A DNA stretch of 64,000 nt from Branchiostoma belcheri (GCF_001625305.1 NW_017804620.1:712539-776538), one strand, 5' to 3'. Counted from the stretch's first letter, positions 29,408 through 40,394 are shown. The notes: generated from the letters alone by a model not told the origin. Numbers and translations: made by a program.

Positions 29408-29772
29408 CGTTTTCCACATAATGTGAAAGTTCTGCGTTGCAAACCGACCACCTTAACAACATAACACGCGTCTGGCTTTTGTTTCTGATCAAATATGAAA
29501 GAGAGATTTTAGGGAATGAATGTCAAGCCGAACTGTTTGGTCTAAATCTTGATTATTGTGTTTTATAATTACCTCACCACCTCGGACAATACTAGTATTC
29601 CATCCGAGAAAAAAGGCAACAAAATATGTTCAAGGTACATAATGATTTAATTGTTTAAACAGAAAAATATTTGTAACTATAACCAAGGAGCTTCCATCAC
29701 CTACAAAATAAAAACAACTTTTACTCGTATACAACATAACGTCTGCGTTTTTACAACTTTAAGACTACTTTC

Positions 29773-29960
29773 TACTCTCCAAGCAGAGGTTTTGGGGTAT
29801 TTTTGGCGTGTTTTCAGGCTTTTTTATCGGGGTATCTTTTTTGCACTGGAATTTTTCTTTCACCCAACAGAAAAATTCCAGTGCAAGAAAGAAACCCCAA
29901 TAAAAAAAGGCCTAAAAACGCCCAAAATACCCCAAAACCCAAACCTCTGCTTGGAGAGTA
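29773..29960. mobile_element. MITE (TACTCTCCAAGCAGAG family)
   Basis: Flanks CTACTTTC / CTACTTCC. Paralogous to the 26370 insertion: the same target within duplicated flank (TAAGACTACTT ... CTACTTCCTACT). Confidence 0.85.
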
Positions 29961-29987
29961 CTACTTCCTACTCTTTTAGAAACTGAG

Positions 29988-30986
29988 TTAAGAAGCTGTA
30001 TGAATTCTCATGTGTCTGGATAAGTCAGGCTTGCGAGCTGTCCTGTACCCACACTCCCCACACATATAGGGTTTCTCACCAGTATGTTTGACCAGATGTT
30101 TGTCCAAAGTGCATTTCATTGCAGCAGAATAGTCACACTGGTCACACTTGTAGGGTTTTTCTCCTGTATGGGTTCTCATATGTGAGTATAGATGGTCCTT
30201 TCTATCTGTCATGTATCCACACTGCTCACACCTGTAGCGTTTTTCTCTTATATGAGTCTTTTTATGTTTGGATAAGTTGGACCTTAGACCTGTCCTGTAC
30301 CCACACTCCCCACACATGTAGGGTTTCTCACCGGTGTGGTTTAATACATGTTGATCTAAGTTACTTTTGTATGCAGTAGAAAAGTCACACTGGTCACACT
30401 TGTAGGGTTTTTCTCCTGTATGGGTTCGCAGATGTTCGTATAAGTAAGACTTTTGAGCTGTCCTGTATCCACACTCCCCACACATGTAGGGTTTCTCACC
30501 GGTGTGTTTTGATAGATGAATGTCCAAGTGGGCTTTTCGTGCTGCAGCATAGTCACAATAGTCACACTTGTAGGGCTTTTCTCCTGTATGAGTTCTCATA
30601 TGTTTGGATAAGGTGGACTTTTGGTTTGCCCTGTACCCACACTCCCCACACATGTAGGGTTTCTTACCGGAGTGTGTTGCTACATGTTTGTTCAAGTCAG
30701 ATTTCTCTGCTGCAGAATAGTCACACTGGTCACACTTGTAGGGTTTTTCTCCGGTATGGGTTCTCATGTGTTGGGATAAGTGGGACTTTCTAGCTGTCCT
30801 GTACCCACACTCCCCACACATGTAGGGTTTCTCACTGGTTTTATCCATGTTCACTTGTTGTGCTGCCGCCTGGTCTTCAACATTGCTTGTTTTGATGTCA
30901 CATTCAATATGGGAAACCCCGGTGGGAGACCCATCACAGCAGTGCTGACCAACTCCAGTGGGAGACCCTTGTCCTGCCGTTGCCAT
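29988..30986 (-). CDS. C2H2 zinc-finger protein, 10 fingers (ZF-e)
   Basis: Encodes 332 residues from the ATG at 30986 (GACATGG), six bases after an acceptor (CTCATTTTAAG). An upstream in-frame ATG at 31019 lies in the intron and is rejected. The leader MATAGQGSPTGVGQHCCDGS is of the ZF-a type. Ten complete fingers follow; finger 8 (CEQCGYMTDRKDHLYSH) breaks the alternation. It ends right after the last finger (HTAS). Predicted nuclear DNA binder. First exon: module at 31767-31920. Confidence 0.9.
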   Translation of the reverse strand: MATAGQGSPTGVGQHCCDGSPTGVSHIECDIKTSNVEDQAAAQQVNMDKTSEKPYMCGECGYRTARKSHLSQHMRTHTGEKPYKCDQCDYSAAEKSDLNKHVATHSGKKPYMCGECGYRANQKSTLSKHMRTHTGEKPYKCDYCDYAAARKAHLDIHLSKHTGEKPYMCGECGYRTAQKSYLYEHLRTHTGEKPYKCDQCDFSTAYKSNLDQHVLNHTGEKPYMCGECGYRTGLRSNLSKHKKTHIREKRYRCEQCGYMTDRKDHLYSHMRTHTGEKPYKCDQCDYSAAMKCTLDKHLVKHTGEKPYMCGECGYRTARKPDLSRHMRIHTAS

Positions 30987-31129
30987 GTCCAGCTTAAAAT
31001 GAGAAAATGGAGAAATCATGGAGATTTGCAGAAAATAATGTATTTTCTCAATTAGGCTATAAGTATAACGTTATACAACTTTAAATGATGCAAGGATATA
31101 GCTGTCGTGACTCAAGCTGTCGGACCCAA

Positions 31130-31312
31130 TATACGTACACACCCACACATACACACACACAAACTGACACACACACACACACACATACACACACACAAAC
31201 ACGCACTCACATACACACACATACACACGCAAGAACATACATTCATACACACACACACTCATACACAAACTGACACACACACACACGAAACACACACACA
31301 CACACACACAGA
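31130..31312 (+). repeat. (CA)n-rich microsatellite
   Basis: CA and CATA dinucleotide variants over 180 bp in the first intron of ZF-e. Open frames here are low-complexity artefacts. Confidence 0.95.
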
Positions 31313-31371
31313 CATTATTTTTACTTATAGTTTACAATGACCATTCGAGCACACTCATTTTCACCACAGTA

Positions 31372-31500
31372 GAGTAACGAAAGTCGTGTAAATGCCTTTC
31401 CCGAAGGCACAAGGTTGGTGACTAGTGCTTGGCAGGATTCGAACTCGAAACCTCTAGGTTCTGAGCCGAATGTTCCTCAAATACGGTACAAAACCCCACA
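31372..31500 (-). mobile_element. tRNA-derived SINE fragment
   Basis: The minus strand reads a B-box-like GAGTTCGAATCC and the shared body GGCATTTACACGACTTTCG. Only the head and the first part of the body remain. Confidence 0.65.
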
Positions 31501-31766
31501 TTGCGTTTTTTACAATCCAGTTAACATTTGATTACTTCCATATTATTCCACGTGAGGCCACTATGAATGATGCAGCATGACGTACAGTAAGTGGCGAGGG
31601 TCGAACGTATGTTTGATTTCGCCCCCCTCCCCCTTCAATTTCACGATATTCACATCCCGAAAATGTCTACAAATTATCATCCTACTCCGGTTCTTCTTCC
31701 ACAGAAATGGTCTTAAACTATTCCCCTCAACATGAGTATACTTTTCTGTTCGTTTCTAAGCCCTAC

Positions 31767-31920
31767 CTGCTTCCTATGACGATTTTTCTCTTCACGTAAA
31801 CCGGTCGGACAGCTTTGTCGTTCCTTCGTCTCGTGAGGTCAGAGGTGAACGCCTTTGGGTCAAAGGTGAAATTGAAGGCCTGATTACCCGTGTAGTACAT
31901 TTGACGTCGGTTTGAACGTT
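31767..31920 (-). promoter_or_regulatory. ZF-e 5' module
   Basis: The exon ends at 31767; the donor is GTAGGGC instead of GTAAGGC. Both DR1 motifs are intact (31836-31849, 31857-31870). A short deletion removes part of the CGAGTTCCGG stretch of the exon. Confidence 0.65.
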
Positions 31921-31929
31921 AAGCTTTCC

Positions 31930-32790
31930 TCATAATGTCAGCGTTCTGCGTTTAAAACTGACCACCCCCAACGACGTCTGACTTTTGTTTCTGATATCAT
32001 ATGAAAGAGAGATTCTTAGGGAATGAATGTCAAGCCAAACTGTTTGGTCTGAATCTTGATTTCTGTGTTTTATGATCAACTCACCATCTCGGACAATATT
32101 CCATTCAAGAAAAAGGCAACACAGAAGGAAACATTTTGCTTAAACGATTTAATTCTTTTAAATAACTGTAGATATATCTCAGGTAAAATTTCCAGTTTTG
32201 TAGTTGTTTTTCGGAGCCTACCTACCTACCTTTTAAGCAACCTATTGTCTACCTTTTCACTGGCGTAAAATTACTTCCTACTGTTAGGAAAGAAGAAAGA
32301 AACTGAAGCACATCAGTGATTTTACACTGATACAAATCAATACTATCAGCTTTTGGGTTTTATCCTAACAAATCCTAAAAGTTTAAAGAGTTGATAGTCA
32401 CAAGATATAATTGTGTTTGTAGGACATATAGGCAAACACTTCGTGACAGGAACTACTAGTAGATACACAGGAAATCTAAGCTCGTACACACACAACACTA
32501 ACGTCTACATTCCAACTACTGTGTACAAACACAGCACTAATGTCTACCTTTCAGCTTCAACTACTGTGTACAATCACTTACCGATGTTAATTACTGATTA
32601 TGTATTTTATATTATCCAATCAATACTATAACGTTTACTTTTCTCATACTACAATTGTAGATTGTAGCTAAAATACATTTTTTTGTTCAAAATAATTGAT
32701 ACTACAATATAGTATATGGGCTACGAAACTAAACGCGTAATTTTATCGCTTTATCGACGATAAATGCTCCGCGGAACTTCATTAGCAGTG
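31930..32790. other. paralogous intergenic DNA without gene
   Basis: The stretch 31990-32360 matches the flanks around 26000-26620 and 29470-29980 (GAATGTCAAGCCAAACTGTT; TTACTTCCTACTGTT) but lacks the TACTCTCCAAGCAGAG MITE. The rest is AT-rich and unremarkable. Confidence 0.55.
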
Positions 32791-32809
32791 TGTTTTGCTT
32801 TATGATCAT

Positions 32810-33217
32810 CTAAACCGGTGGGTTTTTCTCCTGTTTGTTGGGCTGAGTCAGACTTGTGAGCTGTCCTGAATCCACACTAGCCTCCCAACAAATGCTGGGT
32901 TTCTCACAATGGTGCTTTTCTATATGTCGGTCTAAATTATTTTTCCATGCTGAAGAATAGTCACACTGGTCACACTTGTAGGGCTTTTCTCCTGTATGGG
33001 TTCTCATATGTTGGGATAAGCAGGACCTTACAGCTGTCCTGTACTCACACTCCCCACACATGTAGGGTTTCTTACCAGTGTTCTTAGCAAGATGGTGAAA
33101 TGAAGTGTTTTCCCCAAGTTTTTCTCCTGTTTGGCTGGTCGTAGTAGAGCAAGACTCGGGAGTTGTCCTAAAACTGCTCTCCTCACTCTCCGAGGGTTTG
33201 TCTCCAGTTTCGTCCAT
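32810..33217 (-). pseudogene. broken C2H2 zinc-finger gene (ZF-f)
   Basis: It begins like ZF-c and ZF-d (MDETGDKPSESEESSFRTTP) and has two good fingers (VRSCLSQHMRTH, WKNNLDRHIEKH). It then loses frame after HCEKPSICWE and runs out of finger pattern, with a stop at 32810. Finger-like sequence in other frames continues to about 32785 and ends abruptly. The 5' module at 34440 is present. Probably a decayed duplicate; a short two-finger product cannot be excluded. Confidence 0.8.
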
Positions 33218-33229
33218 CTCTCTTCTCTG

Positions 33230-33530
33230 TTTGGGCCTAAAGAAACAAAAATCCAGAATGAATCGAGGCTGAACGATTTATAAAAATGTGGCTATATTAG
33301 ATTTGTATGTGTCTGGCCGTATGTATATATGAAATGAAAACACACACCAGAAAATATTGTAGTGCAGTGGTATCTTGATATGACTGTTTATGGTTTGGAT
33401 TTTGCCTCTAGTCTATATTTGGGCAAAAAGAAACAAGAATCCAGAATAAATCAGAGTTAAATGATTTCCAAGAATGTGATCTAACTACATTAGATTTTTA
33501 TGTGTTTGGTCGCATGCATATATGGAATGA

Positions 33531-33565
<35 letters not shown>

Positions 33566-33880
33566 CCGCCCCCCCCCCCCCGTTAACAAAAACAGCAAAA
33601 TTATACAGTTATTCTTATCACTTAAAACACTGTTAGGAAACCAGGATGCTAGAGGTACAAACCTGTGTATGACAAGGGTGTCGAATCATACGCTAGCTTC
33701 TGTCTGGGTGCAGGGAGAGGGAGGGACGCCACAACCTGGAACAGCATATTTTCTTTACTTGTAAAACACTTGCAAAACTCGTTGATGTAACTTTTCCTCG
33801 TCACCCCAAAGCAGTAAGCTAGCCTGACATAAAATTATGGTAGCCCCAGATGTAGTGATGAGAACTAAAGTAGGTATTAG
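33230..33880. other. intron-like DNA with a CA/C run
   Basis: Contains a (CA)n-C14 run at 33535-33582 and two copies of an AAGAAACAARAATCCAGAAT stretch (33238, 33428), the usual sequence just upstream of leader-type MDETGDKP exons. A local duplication of the acceptor region is likely. Confidence 0.45.
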
Positions 33881-33885
33881 GATTG

Positions 33886-34073
33886 TACTCTCCAAGCAGA
33901 GGTTTGGGTTTGGGGGGTATTTTTAGGGTGTTTTAGCCTTTTTTTATCGGGGTTTCTCTTTTGCACTGAATTTTTTTTCCACTAAAAATTCAGTGCAAAA
34001 GAGAAACCCAGATAAAAAAGCCTAAAAACACGCTAAAAATACCCCCAAAACCCAAACCTCTGCTTGGAGAGTA
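33886..34073. mobile_element. MITE (TACTCTCCAAGCAGAG family)
   Basis: A near-perfect palindrome with TTTCTCTTTTGCACTGAA arms. TAGGATTG lies before it, and the same 8 bp begins 5 bases after it, so the target duplication is imperfect. Not at the paralogous site of 26370 and 29773. Confidence 0.8.
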
Positions 34074-34439
34074 TTTAATAGGATTGCCAACGCGCCCACG
34101 CATACCTTAGTAATAGAGAACAGATGTCTTACCCTCCTACAGTCACTGTATATGAACAGAATACAGTCATGTGAAAAGTCCATTCGTGTGAGAGTGATCA
34201 TTAGAAAACACTACATCAGAGACGGTACTCCGGTTTGAAACGGGACAAAAACAGATTAAGGGGCCCTACAGGGGTTGCACGTATGTTTGGTTTCGCCCCC
34301 CTCCCCCTTCATTTCTACCATTTTCATATCCAGAAAAATCGTAAAAATTATAATCTTGCGCTGATCCTTTTCCACAGAAAGTACCTCAAACTACTTCTCT
34401 CGTTATCAGAATACGTTTCTGCCCGTTTCTAAGCCTTAC

Positions 34440-34597
34440 CTGCTTCCTATGATGGTTTTTCTCTTCAATAATTTAAACCGTTATTCCGGCAGCCTTGCGT
34501 CCATCCGTCGTCTCGTGAGGTCAAAGGTGAAGGTAATTTAGGTCAAATTGTCTGCCTGATTACCCACGTAGTACATTTGACGTCGGTCGGCACGTTA
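34440..34597 (-). promoter_or_regulatory. ZF-f 5' module
   Basis: The exon ends at 34440 before GTAAGGC. The first DR1 motif, AGGTCAAAGGTGAA (34518-34531), is intact; the second (AGGTCAAATTGTC) is broken. It belongs to the broken ZF-f. Confidence 0.6.
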
Positions 34598-34599
34598 TA

Positions 34600-35190
34600 C
34601 TTTCCTCGTTATGTCAACGTTCTGCGTTTCAAACCGACCACCTTAACAACGTACTACTGACCCTTGTTTCTGATCTAGTATGAAAGAGATATTTTTGGAA
34701 TGAATGAAGCCAAACTGTTTGGTCCAAATCTTGATTTCTGTGTTTTATTAATGTTACTCAAACAAACAGTGGATGTTTTCAAGGAATTCACAGAAATGAC
34801 AATGATACATTATACAGCACAAAATGCAACAATGTAACAAAAGTGTTGTCATGTTTGGCAGGGTATGGCAAGTTATAGTATGTACACTCACTCTCATTAT
34901 ACATTTTTTTTAATATTAGTTTCTTGCTTTAAGCTAAACCACAATACAAGTGACTACAAATGAACAGAGAGTAAAGTTATGTATATATGTACTTTACACA
35001 AAATGGTTACTTTTAAAAACGTTATTTGTACGAAAACAATCAGAATAAAACAACTATAAATTTTTTGCTAGTCCTATGATCACCAACATTTCTACAGTGA
35101 AAAACAAACAAAACAAAAGGTAGAATTTAACATACAGTATATTGATACCTAGGCCCTGAAACTATTTGGTCCAAAAACTATCTAGACAGT
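34600..35190. other. no recognised feature
   Basis: AT-rich intergenic sequence. The first 150 bp match the upstream flank of the other modules. Confidence 0.4.
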
Positions 35191-35194
35191 ATTA

Positions 35195-35631
35195 GGTCAC
35201 ACCAAGTAAATTTTATGGATGACGTCCTTTGGAGACCCTAAATCTAATGCGAGAGGGCGAAAAAAAACAAGAAGGGCCCTAAAAAACAAGATGCCTGGAT
35301 TAGAAATATACTAAGAGACGACAAATGTTAGGACACAAATTGAATGAGGTGACACAGTGTAACAAGCAAGAAATCTTTTATTCATCATCAAAACAGCAAT
35401 AAATCAGGTGGAACAGTGGACAGTGAAAAATTTTCTGTTATTGACAGGATGGTCCTGTCAATAGACACTTCCTTTGTGTTACGGGTTTCACATCAATCTG
35501 GTGATTTGCGGCACTGTCGTGACTCTTTGGTCATAGTTACAGGAAGCGGAATTTCTTGGGTTTTTATTCAAGGAACAGGCCAAAATCAATGCGCGCACGG
35601 ACGTCATCCATAAAATTTACTAGGTGTGGCC
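35195..35631. mobile_element. PIF/Harbinger-like MITE
   Basis: The left end is GGTCACACCAAGTAAATT, the right its complement; TTA flanks on both sides. Subterminal ATGGATGACGTC and ATGCGCGCACGGACGTCAT pair as in the 3842 element. Confidence 0.75.
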
Positions 35632-35754
35632 TTAGGTGCAATTTTATGCAGGTTTCTCCTTGGAACAAGTTTTATAAAAAATGACAATTTTGTCGGCCTG
35701 CCTGGATATGTCCACCTCTGAATTCTGGTGTAGATTTGTTTACTACAGAGAAAT

Positions 35755-35815
35755 TCTGTATCTGTATCTGTATAGCCGGTATAACCGCCTTTTGGCGTAA
35801 CACACCAGCTTCGCA
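35755..35815 (-). repeat. single minisatellite unit (reverse)
   Basis: Reverse complement of the 50-bp unit. The DNA to its right (TTACACCGATCGACTTGTTA) recurs at 45545, showing the unit is part of a larger dispersed repeat. Confidence 0.7.
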
Positions 35816-35978
35816 GGCACGCGGCGCAGCGGCAGCTGGCTCTATTACACCGATCGACTTGTTACACCTAACCCTTGAACTTCTAGCTCTAGACATTGTT
35901 TAAAGCTATCTATTGACAATGCCCCGGTGACAGTGAGTTCCACTCTGCGATAGTTCTAGTTCTAAATTATCAGGCTTA

Positions 35979-36346
35979 GGCCACACCAATTTAATTTCTT
36001 GGTTAACGGATTTTTCTACAAAAATAATGGAGCGGGCGGGCGAAAAAAAAATAAAAATAAAAACAGGCCTAGACATCCTATTATGGCCCCAAATGGTACA
36101 ATAGGAGCCAATAAGTCAACACACCAGGCTGGTTCAAAATTTAAACAATGAATTTTGAACTTTTAATGATACCATTGCGTTGAAAGATGGAATAACTGTA
36201 ACAACTAGGATGAAAAGGTCTGTTTTCAACTGTTCAGGGCAAAATATGAGCATTTTGCAGTTGATTCTGGATTTTTATTTTTATTTGCAAATCAGAAAAA
36301 AATGAAGCGGCGAATCCGTTAACCAAGAAATTAAATTGGTGTGGCC
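35979..36346. mobile_element. PIF/Harbinger-like MITE
   Basis: Near-identical to 24388-24745 in reverse orientation. TTA duplications at 35976-35978 and 36347-36349. It lies 55 bp downstream of the ZF-g stop. Confidence 0.8.
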
Positions 36347-36400
36347 TTAGGTACAGATTTACACTTCTGGAGAGGTTCTTCTTTCATTTTGACTTTCTCG

Positions 36401-37807
36401 TTACAAGAGGACAAAAGTGTTATATAATAGTTGTACATTTGTCGCACTTGTAGATTCAACTTCTTTCTCATGACTTCTCAAGTGAAATGAGAGATGGCAT
36501 TTTGTAGCAGCAGAGTAGCTACAGAGATGACAGTTATAACGGTGTTCCCCTCTATTGATTTTCCTATGTTGTTTCTCACCATCGTATCTTGCAACATGTT
36601 TGACCAAATTTTTTCTGTGTGCTGTAGAAAACGGACACTGGTCACACTTGTAGGGTTTTTCTCCTGTATGGGTTCTCATATGTCGGGATAAGTCACACTT
36701 TTTAGCTGTCCTGTACCCACACTCCCCACACATGTAGGGTTTCGAGTGTTTTGCCAGGTGTTTGTCCAAATCAGATTTCTGAGCTGCAGAATAGTCACAC
36801 TGGTCACACATGTAGGGTTTCTCACCGGTGTGTTTTAGTACATGTCTGTCCAAATTGGATTTCTCTGCTGCAGAATAGTCACACTGGTCACACTTGTAGG
36901 GTCTTTCCCCTGTATGGGTCCTCATATGTTGGGACAAGTTAGCCTTGTAAGCTGTACTGAACCCACACTCCCCACACATGTAGGGTTTCTCACCGATGTG
37001 TTTTATTAGATGTTGGTCCAAAGTGGATTTCTCTGCTGCAGAATAGTCACACTGGTCACATTTGTAGGGTTTTTCTCCTGTATGTGTTCTCATATGTCGG
37101 GATAAGTGGGACTTTCTAGTTGTCCTGTACCCACACTCCCCACACATGTAGGGTTTCTCACCGGTGTGTTTTATTAGATGTTGGTCCAAAGTGGATTTCC
37201 GTGCAGCAGAATAGTCACACTGGTCACACTTGTAGGGTTTTTCTCCTGTATGGGTTCTCATATGCCGGGATAAGTCACACTTTTTAGCTGTCCTGTACCC
37301 ACACTCCCCACACATGTAGGGTTTCGAGTGTTTTGCCAGGTGTTTGTCCACATCAGATTTCTGGGCTGCAGAATATTCACACTGGTCACACTTGTAGGGT
37401 TTTTCTTTTATATGGGTTCTCATGTGTCTGGATAAGTCAAACTTTCGAGCTGTCCTGTATTCACACTCCCCACACATGTAGGGTTTTTCACCAGTGTGTT
37501 TTGCTAAATGTTGGGCCAAAGTGGATTTTTTTGCTGCAGAGTAGTCACACTGGTCACACTTGTAGGGTTTTTCTCCTGTATGGATTCGCATATGTTGGGA
37601 TAAGTGAGACTTGCAATCCGCCCTGTATCCACACTCCCAACACATGTAGGGTTTGTCACCAGCGTTATCCAAGTTGACTTGTGCTGCTGCCTGGTCTTCA
37701 TCATTGCTTGTTTTGCTGTAACAGTTGACCTGGGAAACCCCGGTGGGAGACCCATCACAGCAGTTCTGACCAACTCCGGTGGGAGACCCATGTCCAGTCG
37801 CTGCCAT
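36401..37807 (-). CDS. C2H2 zinc-finger protein, 14 fingers (ZF-g)
   Basis: Encodes 468 residues from the ATG at 37807 (AACATGG), seven bases after an acceptor (TTTTCTGTTAG). The leader MAATGHGSPTGVGQNCCDGS is of the ZF-a type. Fourteen fingers are present. Twice the linker is shortened to HSKPYMC, before identical fingers AKKCDLSRHMRTH, marking an internal duplication. Finger 13 is irregular (HVARYDGEKQ: last His replaced by Tyr, long linker). Finger 14 (CHLCSYSAATKCHLSFH) is distinct and is followed by a 21-residue tail. Predicted nuclear DNA binder. First exon: module at 38494-38646. Confidence 0.9.
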   Translation of the reverse strand: MAATGHGSPTGVGQNCCDGSPTGVSQVNCYSKTSNDEDQAAAQVNLDNAGDKPYMCWECGYRADCKSHLSQHMRIHTGEKPYKCDQCDYSAAKKSTLAQHLAKHTGEKPYMCGECEYRTARKFDLSRHMRTHIKEKPYKCDQCEYSAAQKSDVDKHLAKHSKPYMCGECGYRTAKKCDLSRHMRTHTGEKPYKCDQCDYSAARKSTLDQHLIKHTGEKPYMCGECGYRTTRKSHLSRHMRTHTGEKPYKCDQCDYSAAEKSTLDQHLIKHIGEKPYMCGECGFSTAYKANLSQHMRTHTGERPYKCDQCDYSAAEKSNLDRHVLKHTGEKPYMCDQCDYSAAQKSDLDKHLAKHSKPYMCGECGYRTAKKCDLSRHMRTHTGEKPYKCDQCPFSTAHRKNLVKHVARYDGEKQHRKINRGEHRYNCHLCSYSAATKCHLSFHLRSHEKEVESTSATNVQLLYNTFVLL

Positions 37808-38493
37808 GTTCAGCCTAACAGAAAAAATGGAATTGAAAAGATCAAGCTTTAAATGCTGTCAACAATAAAATTGGTTTTTAGAAAAAAAAATGAGTTCCAA
37901 CTTTAACAAGCTCTACAACATCAACCTAATATATAACAACGTAACCCAACATAATTCTAACGTGTTGTCTTTCTGGCATTTGAATAAATTTGCTTCTATG
38001 TTCCAAAATCATAATTTGTGAGATCTTACAATCACTCACTCACACCACCGAGCTCACTCAAAACTGTTCACTATAGTATTTATTACTTCTACGACTACAA
38101 ACAATGCGGACAACTGACTCCATTCGCTAGGCTGGAAAGAGATTCGGCAGTAACGTTACAAGTTTGCTCTATTATTACTGTTTTTACAAATCAGTTCTAC
38201 GCGTTTCTAAACTGGTTATTAAAGCGTTATAGAATTCTTTACAATACAATTAACATTTTTATATAGGTCTACGTCCTCTAAAAAAGTCACTTTGCCTGAT
38301 GCACGACGTATACTTGTATGTGGTGAGGGTCGAACGCATGTTTGGTTTCGCCCCCCTCCCCCAAATTCCACGATATTCACATAACGAAAATGTCTACAAA
38401 TTATCGTCCTAGGACGATGCTCCTTCCACAGAAATGGTCTCAAACACTTCATCTCAACACCAGAATACTTTTCTGCCTGTTGCTAAGCCTTAC

Positions 38494-38646
38494 CTGCTTC
38501 CTATGGTGGTTTTCTCTTCACGTAAACCGGAACTCGGGCAGCAGCTTTGTCGTCTCGTTGGGTCAGAGGTGAATGCAATGTGGGTCAAAGGTAAATTTCA
38601 CCCCCTGATTATCCAGATAATATATTTTATTTCTGCCAACACTTTA
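38494..38646 (-). promoter_or_regulatory. ZF-g 5' module
   Basis: The exon ends at 38494 before GTAAGGC. DR1 motifs GGGTCAGAGGTGAA (38560-38573) and GGGTCAAAGGTAAA (38582-38595). Upstream of them the module is diverged (TATCCAGATAATATATT), so conservation stops at the DR1 pair. Confidence 0.65.
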
Positions 38647-38649
38647 GTA

Positions 38650-39470
38650 TGATTATTACTGATTCCTACTGCACAAACTCACCAATATGCGCCAGTTTTG
38701 TTTGTGGTAAAGCATATTAATTGAATAAGTTATATGTACGTAATAATAATAATGATATATCAGTTATGTTTGGCGGCCATGAAAATTGAAAACGACTAGA
38801 ATAAGTAGTAAAATTTGGGTGAGTCCAATTTCGTTGTTGTGCTGGAAATTACAGTTTAAAGTTACTTCGTAGAATAAGTAGTTACAAGAACCAACAACCC
38901 ACTGCCCCTAGGGCCTGAATGAAAGGTTTATTCGTCAAAAACACATGGCAGCCACAGGCTGAGAGTAATACGTGTTTCACAACAATGATAGATTTAAAAA
39001 TACTTAAAAATACTTAACCACATTAAATACAAAATGTATAATTAAAGGAAGTGATTCTAAACCCTACATTATACAGTCAGAAATCGGTATTATTTGACTA
39101 GCCCATGTGTTTCTGTGCTGCAGTTACTGAATGTTCTGGCAGAGGGCGCTCCACACACAGGATATATTTAATCTCCAAGCAGATCATATGGTAGCATGTA
39201 AATATATGTTGGCAACCTTGCAATGTTTGCAATGTTTTCTTGGCAAAACTGTGGCCACATAACATGGAGGCCAACCCTTGACAATGCCCGATGGTAATGT
39301 TTTCTTGATTTTGCAGCACAGATTTTGCAATAGAACGAAAAGGTGTATGTGACATTATTTTTTGTATTTTAAGTCTAAAACTGCATGGTTCTTGCCTTTT
39401 AGGTTTTTTGGACTTAAACCTAAACATTTTACAAGTACAGAACCAGTCCAGTGAAGTGGTACACAGCACT
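38650..39470. other. no gene; MITE end fragment
   Basis: TAATCTCCAAGCAGATCATA near 39170 is a lone end of the CTCCAAGCAGA family. Nothing else recognised; probably the 3' flank of ZF-h. Confidence 0.4.
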
Positions 39471-39472
39471 TG

Positions 39473-40282
39473 TCACATATGCGACGTTGTCTCCATCTTA
39501 TGCATTGCCAAATGCCGAGACAGGTTGGAAAATCTTGCCGTCGAGAAGTCACACTGGTTACACTTGTAGGGCTTGTCTCCTGTGTGGGTTTTTAGATGCC
39601 TGGACAGATGATACATCTGAGTTGTGCTGTACCCACACTTACCGCAGATGTAGGGTTTCTCACCCGTGTGTTTGGCAAGATGGCGGTCTAAAGTGGATTT
39701 GTTTGCAGCAGAATAGTCACACTGGTCACACTTGAATAGTTTCTCTCCTGTATGTGTTCTCATGTGTCTAGATAAATTAGACATCTGAGTTGTTCTGTAA
39801 CTACATTTTCCACAAATGTAGGGTTTCTCACCGGTGTGTTTTGTGAGATGGCGGTCTAAAGTTGCCTTGTGTGCTGCAGAATAGTCACACTGGTCACACT
39901 TGTAGGGTTTTTCTCCTGTATGGGTTCTAATATGCTGGGTAAGGTGGGACGTTTTAGCAGTCATATACCCATACTCCCCACACATGTAGGGTTTCTCACC
40001 GGTGTGTTTTGTTAGATGTTGGTCCAAAGTGGATTTCTGTGCAGCAGAATAGTCACACTGGTCACACTTGTAGGGCTTTTCTCCACTGTGCTTTCTCATA
40101 TGTTTGTGCAAGTCTGCCCTCTTAGCTGCGCAGTACCCACACTCCCCACACATGTAGGGTTTCTCATCAACATGTTTTGGAAGAATTGGTGGATGTCCCA
40201 TGCTGCTGTCGCTGCAACTTTGAGTTGAGGCAGGGCAGCTTTGAGAAACTCCGGTGGGAGATCCTGGACCTTCTGCTTCCAT
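39473..40282 (-). CDS. C2H2 zinc-finger protein, 8 fingers (ZF-h)
   Basis: Encodes 269 residues from the ATG at 40282 (GACATGG), ten bases after an acceptor (TTTTTCCCCAG); the in-frame frame further upstream is intronic. The leader MEAEGPGSPTGVSQSCPAST is a diverged ZF-a type. Eight fingers follow; finger 3 has Tyr for its second Cys (CGEYGYMTA) and should not bind zinc normally. The second type drifts to CGKCGYSTTQMYHLSRH. It is the most diverged member and the end of the cluster. Predicted nuclear DNA binder. First exon: 40971 onward. Confidence 0.9.
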   Translation of the reverse strand: MEAEGPGSPTGVSQSCPASTQSCSDSSMGHPPILPKHVDEKPYMCGECGYCAAKRADLHKHMRKHSGEKPYKCDQCDYSAAQKSTLDQHLTKHTGEKPYMCGEYGYMTAKTSHLTQHIRTHTGEKPYKCDQCDYSAAHKATLDRHLTKHTGEKPYICGKCSYRTTQMSNLSRHMRTHTGEKLFKCDQCDYSAANKSTLDRHLAKHTGEKPYICGKCGYSTTQMYHLSRHLKTHTGDKPYKCNQCDFSTARFSNLSRHLAMHKMETTSHM

Positions 40283-40394
40283 GTCTGCCTTTCTGGGGAA
40301 AAACAAGGAAAAAAAACACAAAATAATTATTGAAATTCTACATAGATGGTAGACTACTGGGTATCTACTGTATGTTTGCTGGTGTGTTGTATTG

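Noticed and set aside
29249-29451. 68-codon frame through the ZF-d 5' module (ARVPVYVKRKTVIGSR end)
   Set aside because: The frame is broken by stops in sister modules and does not join in frame to the finger exon, so it is treated as 5' UTR.
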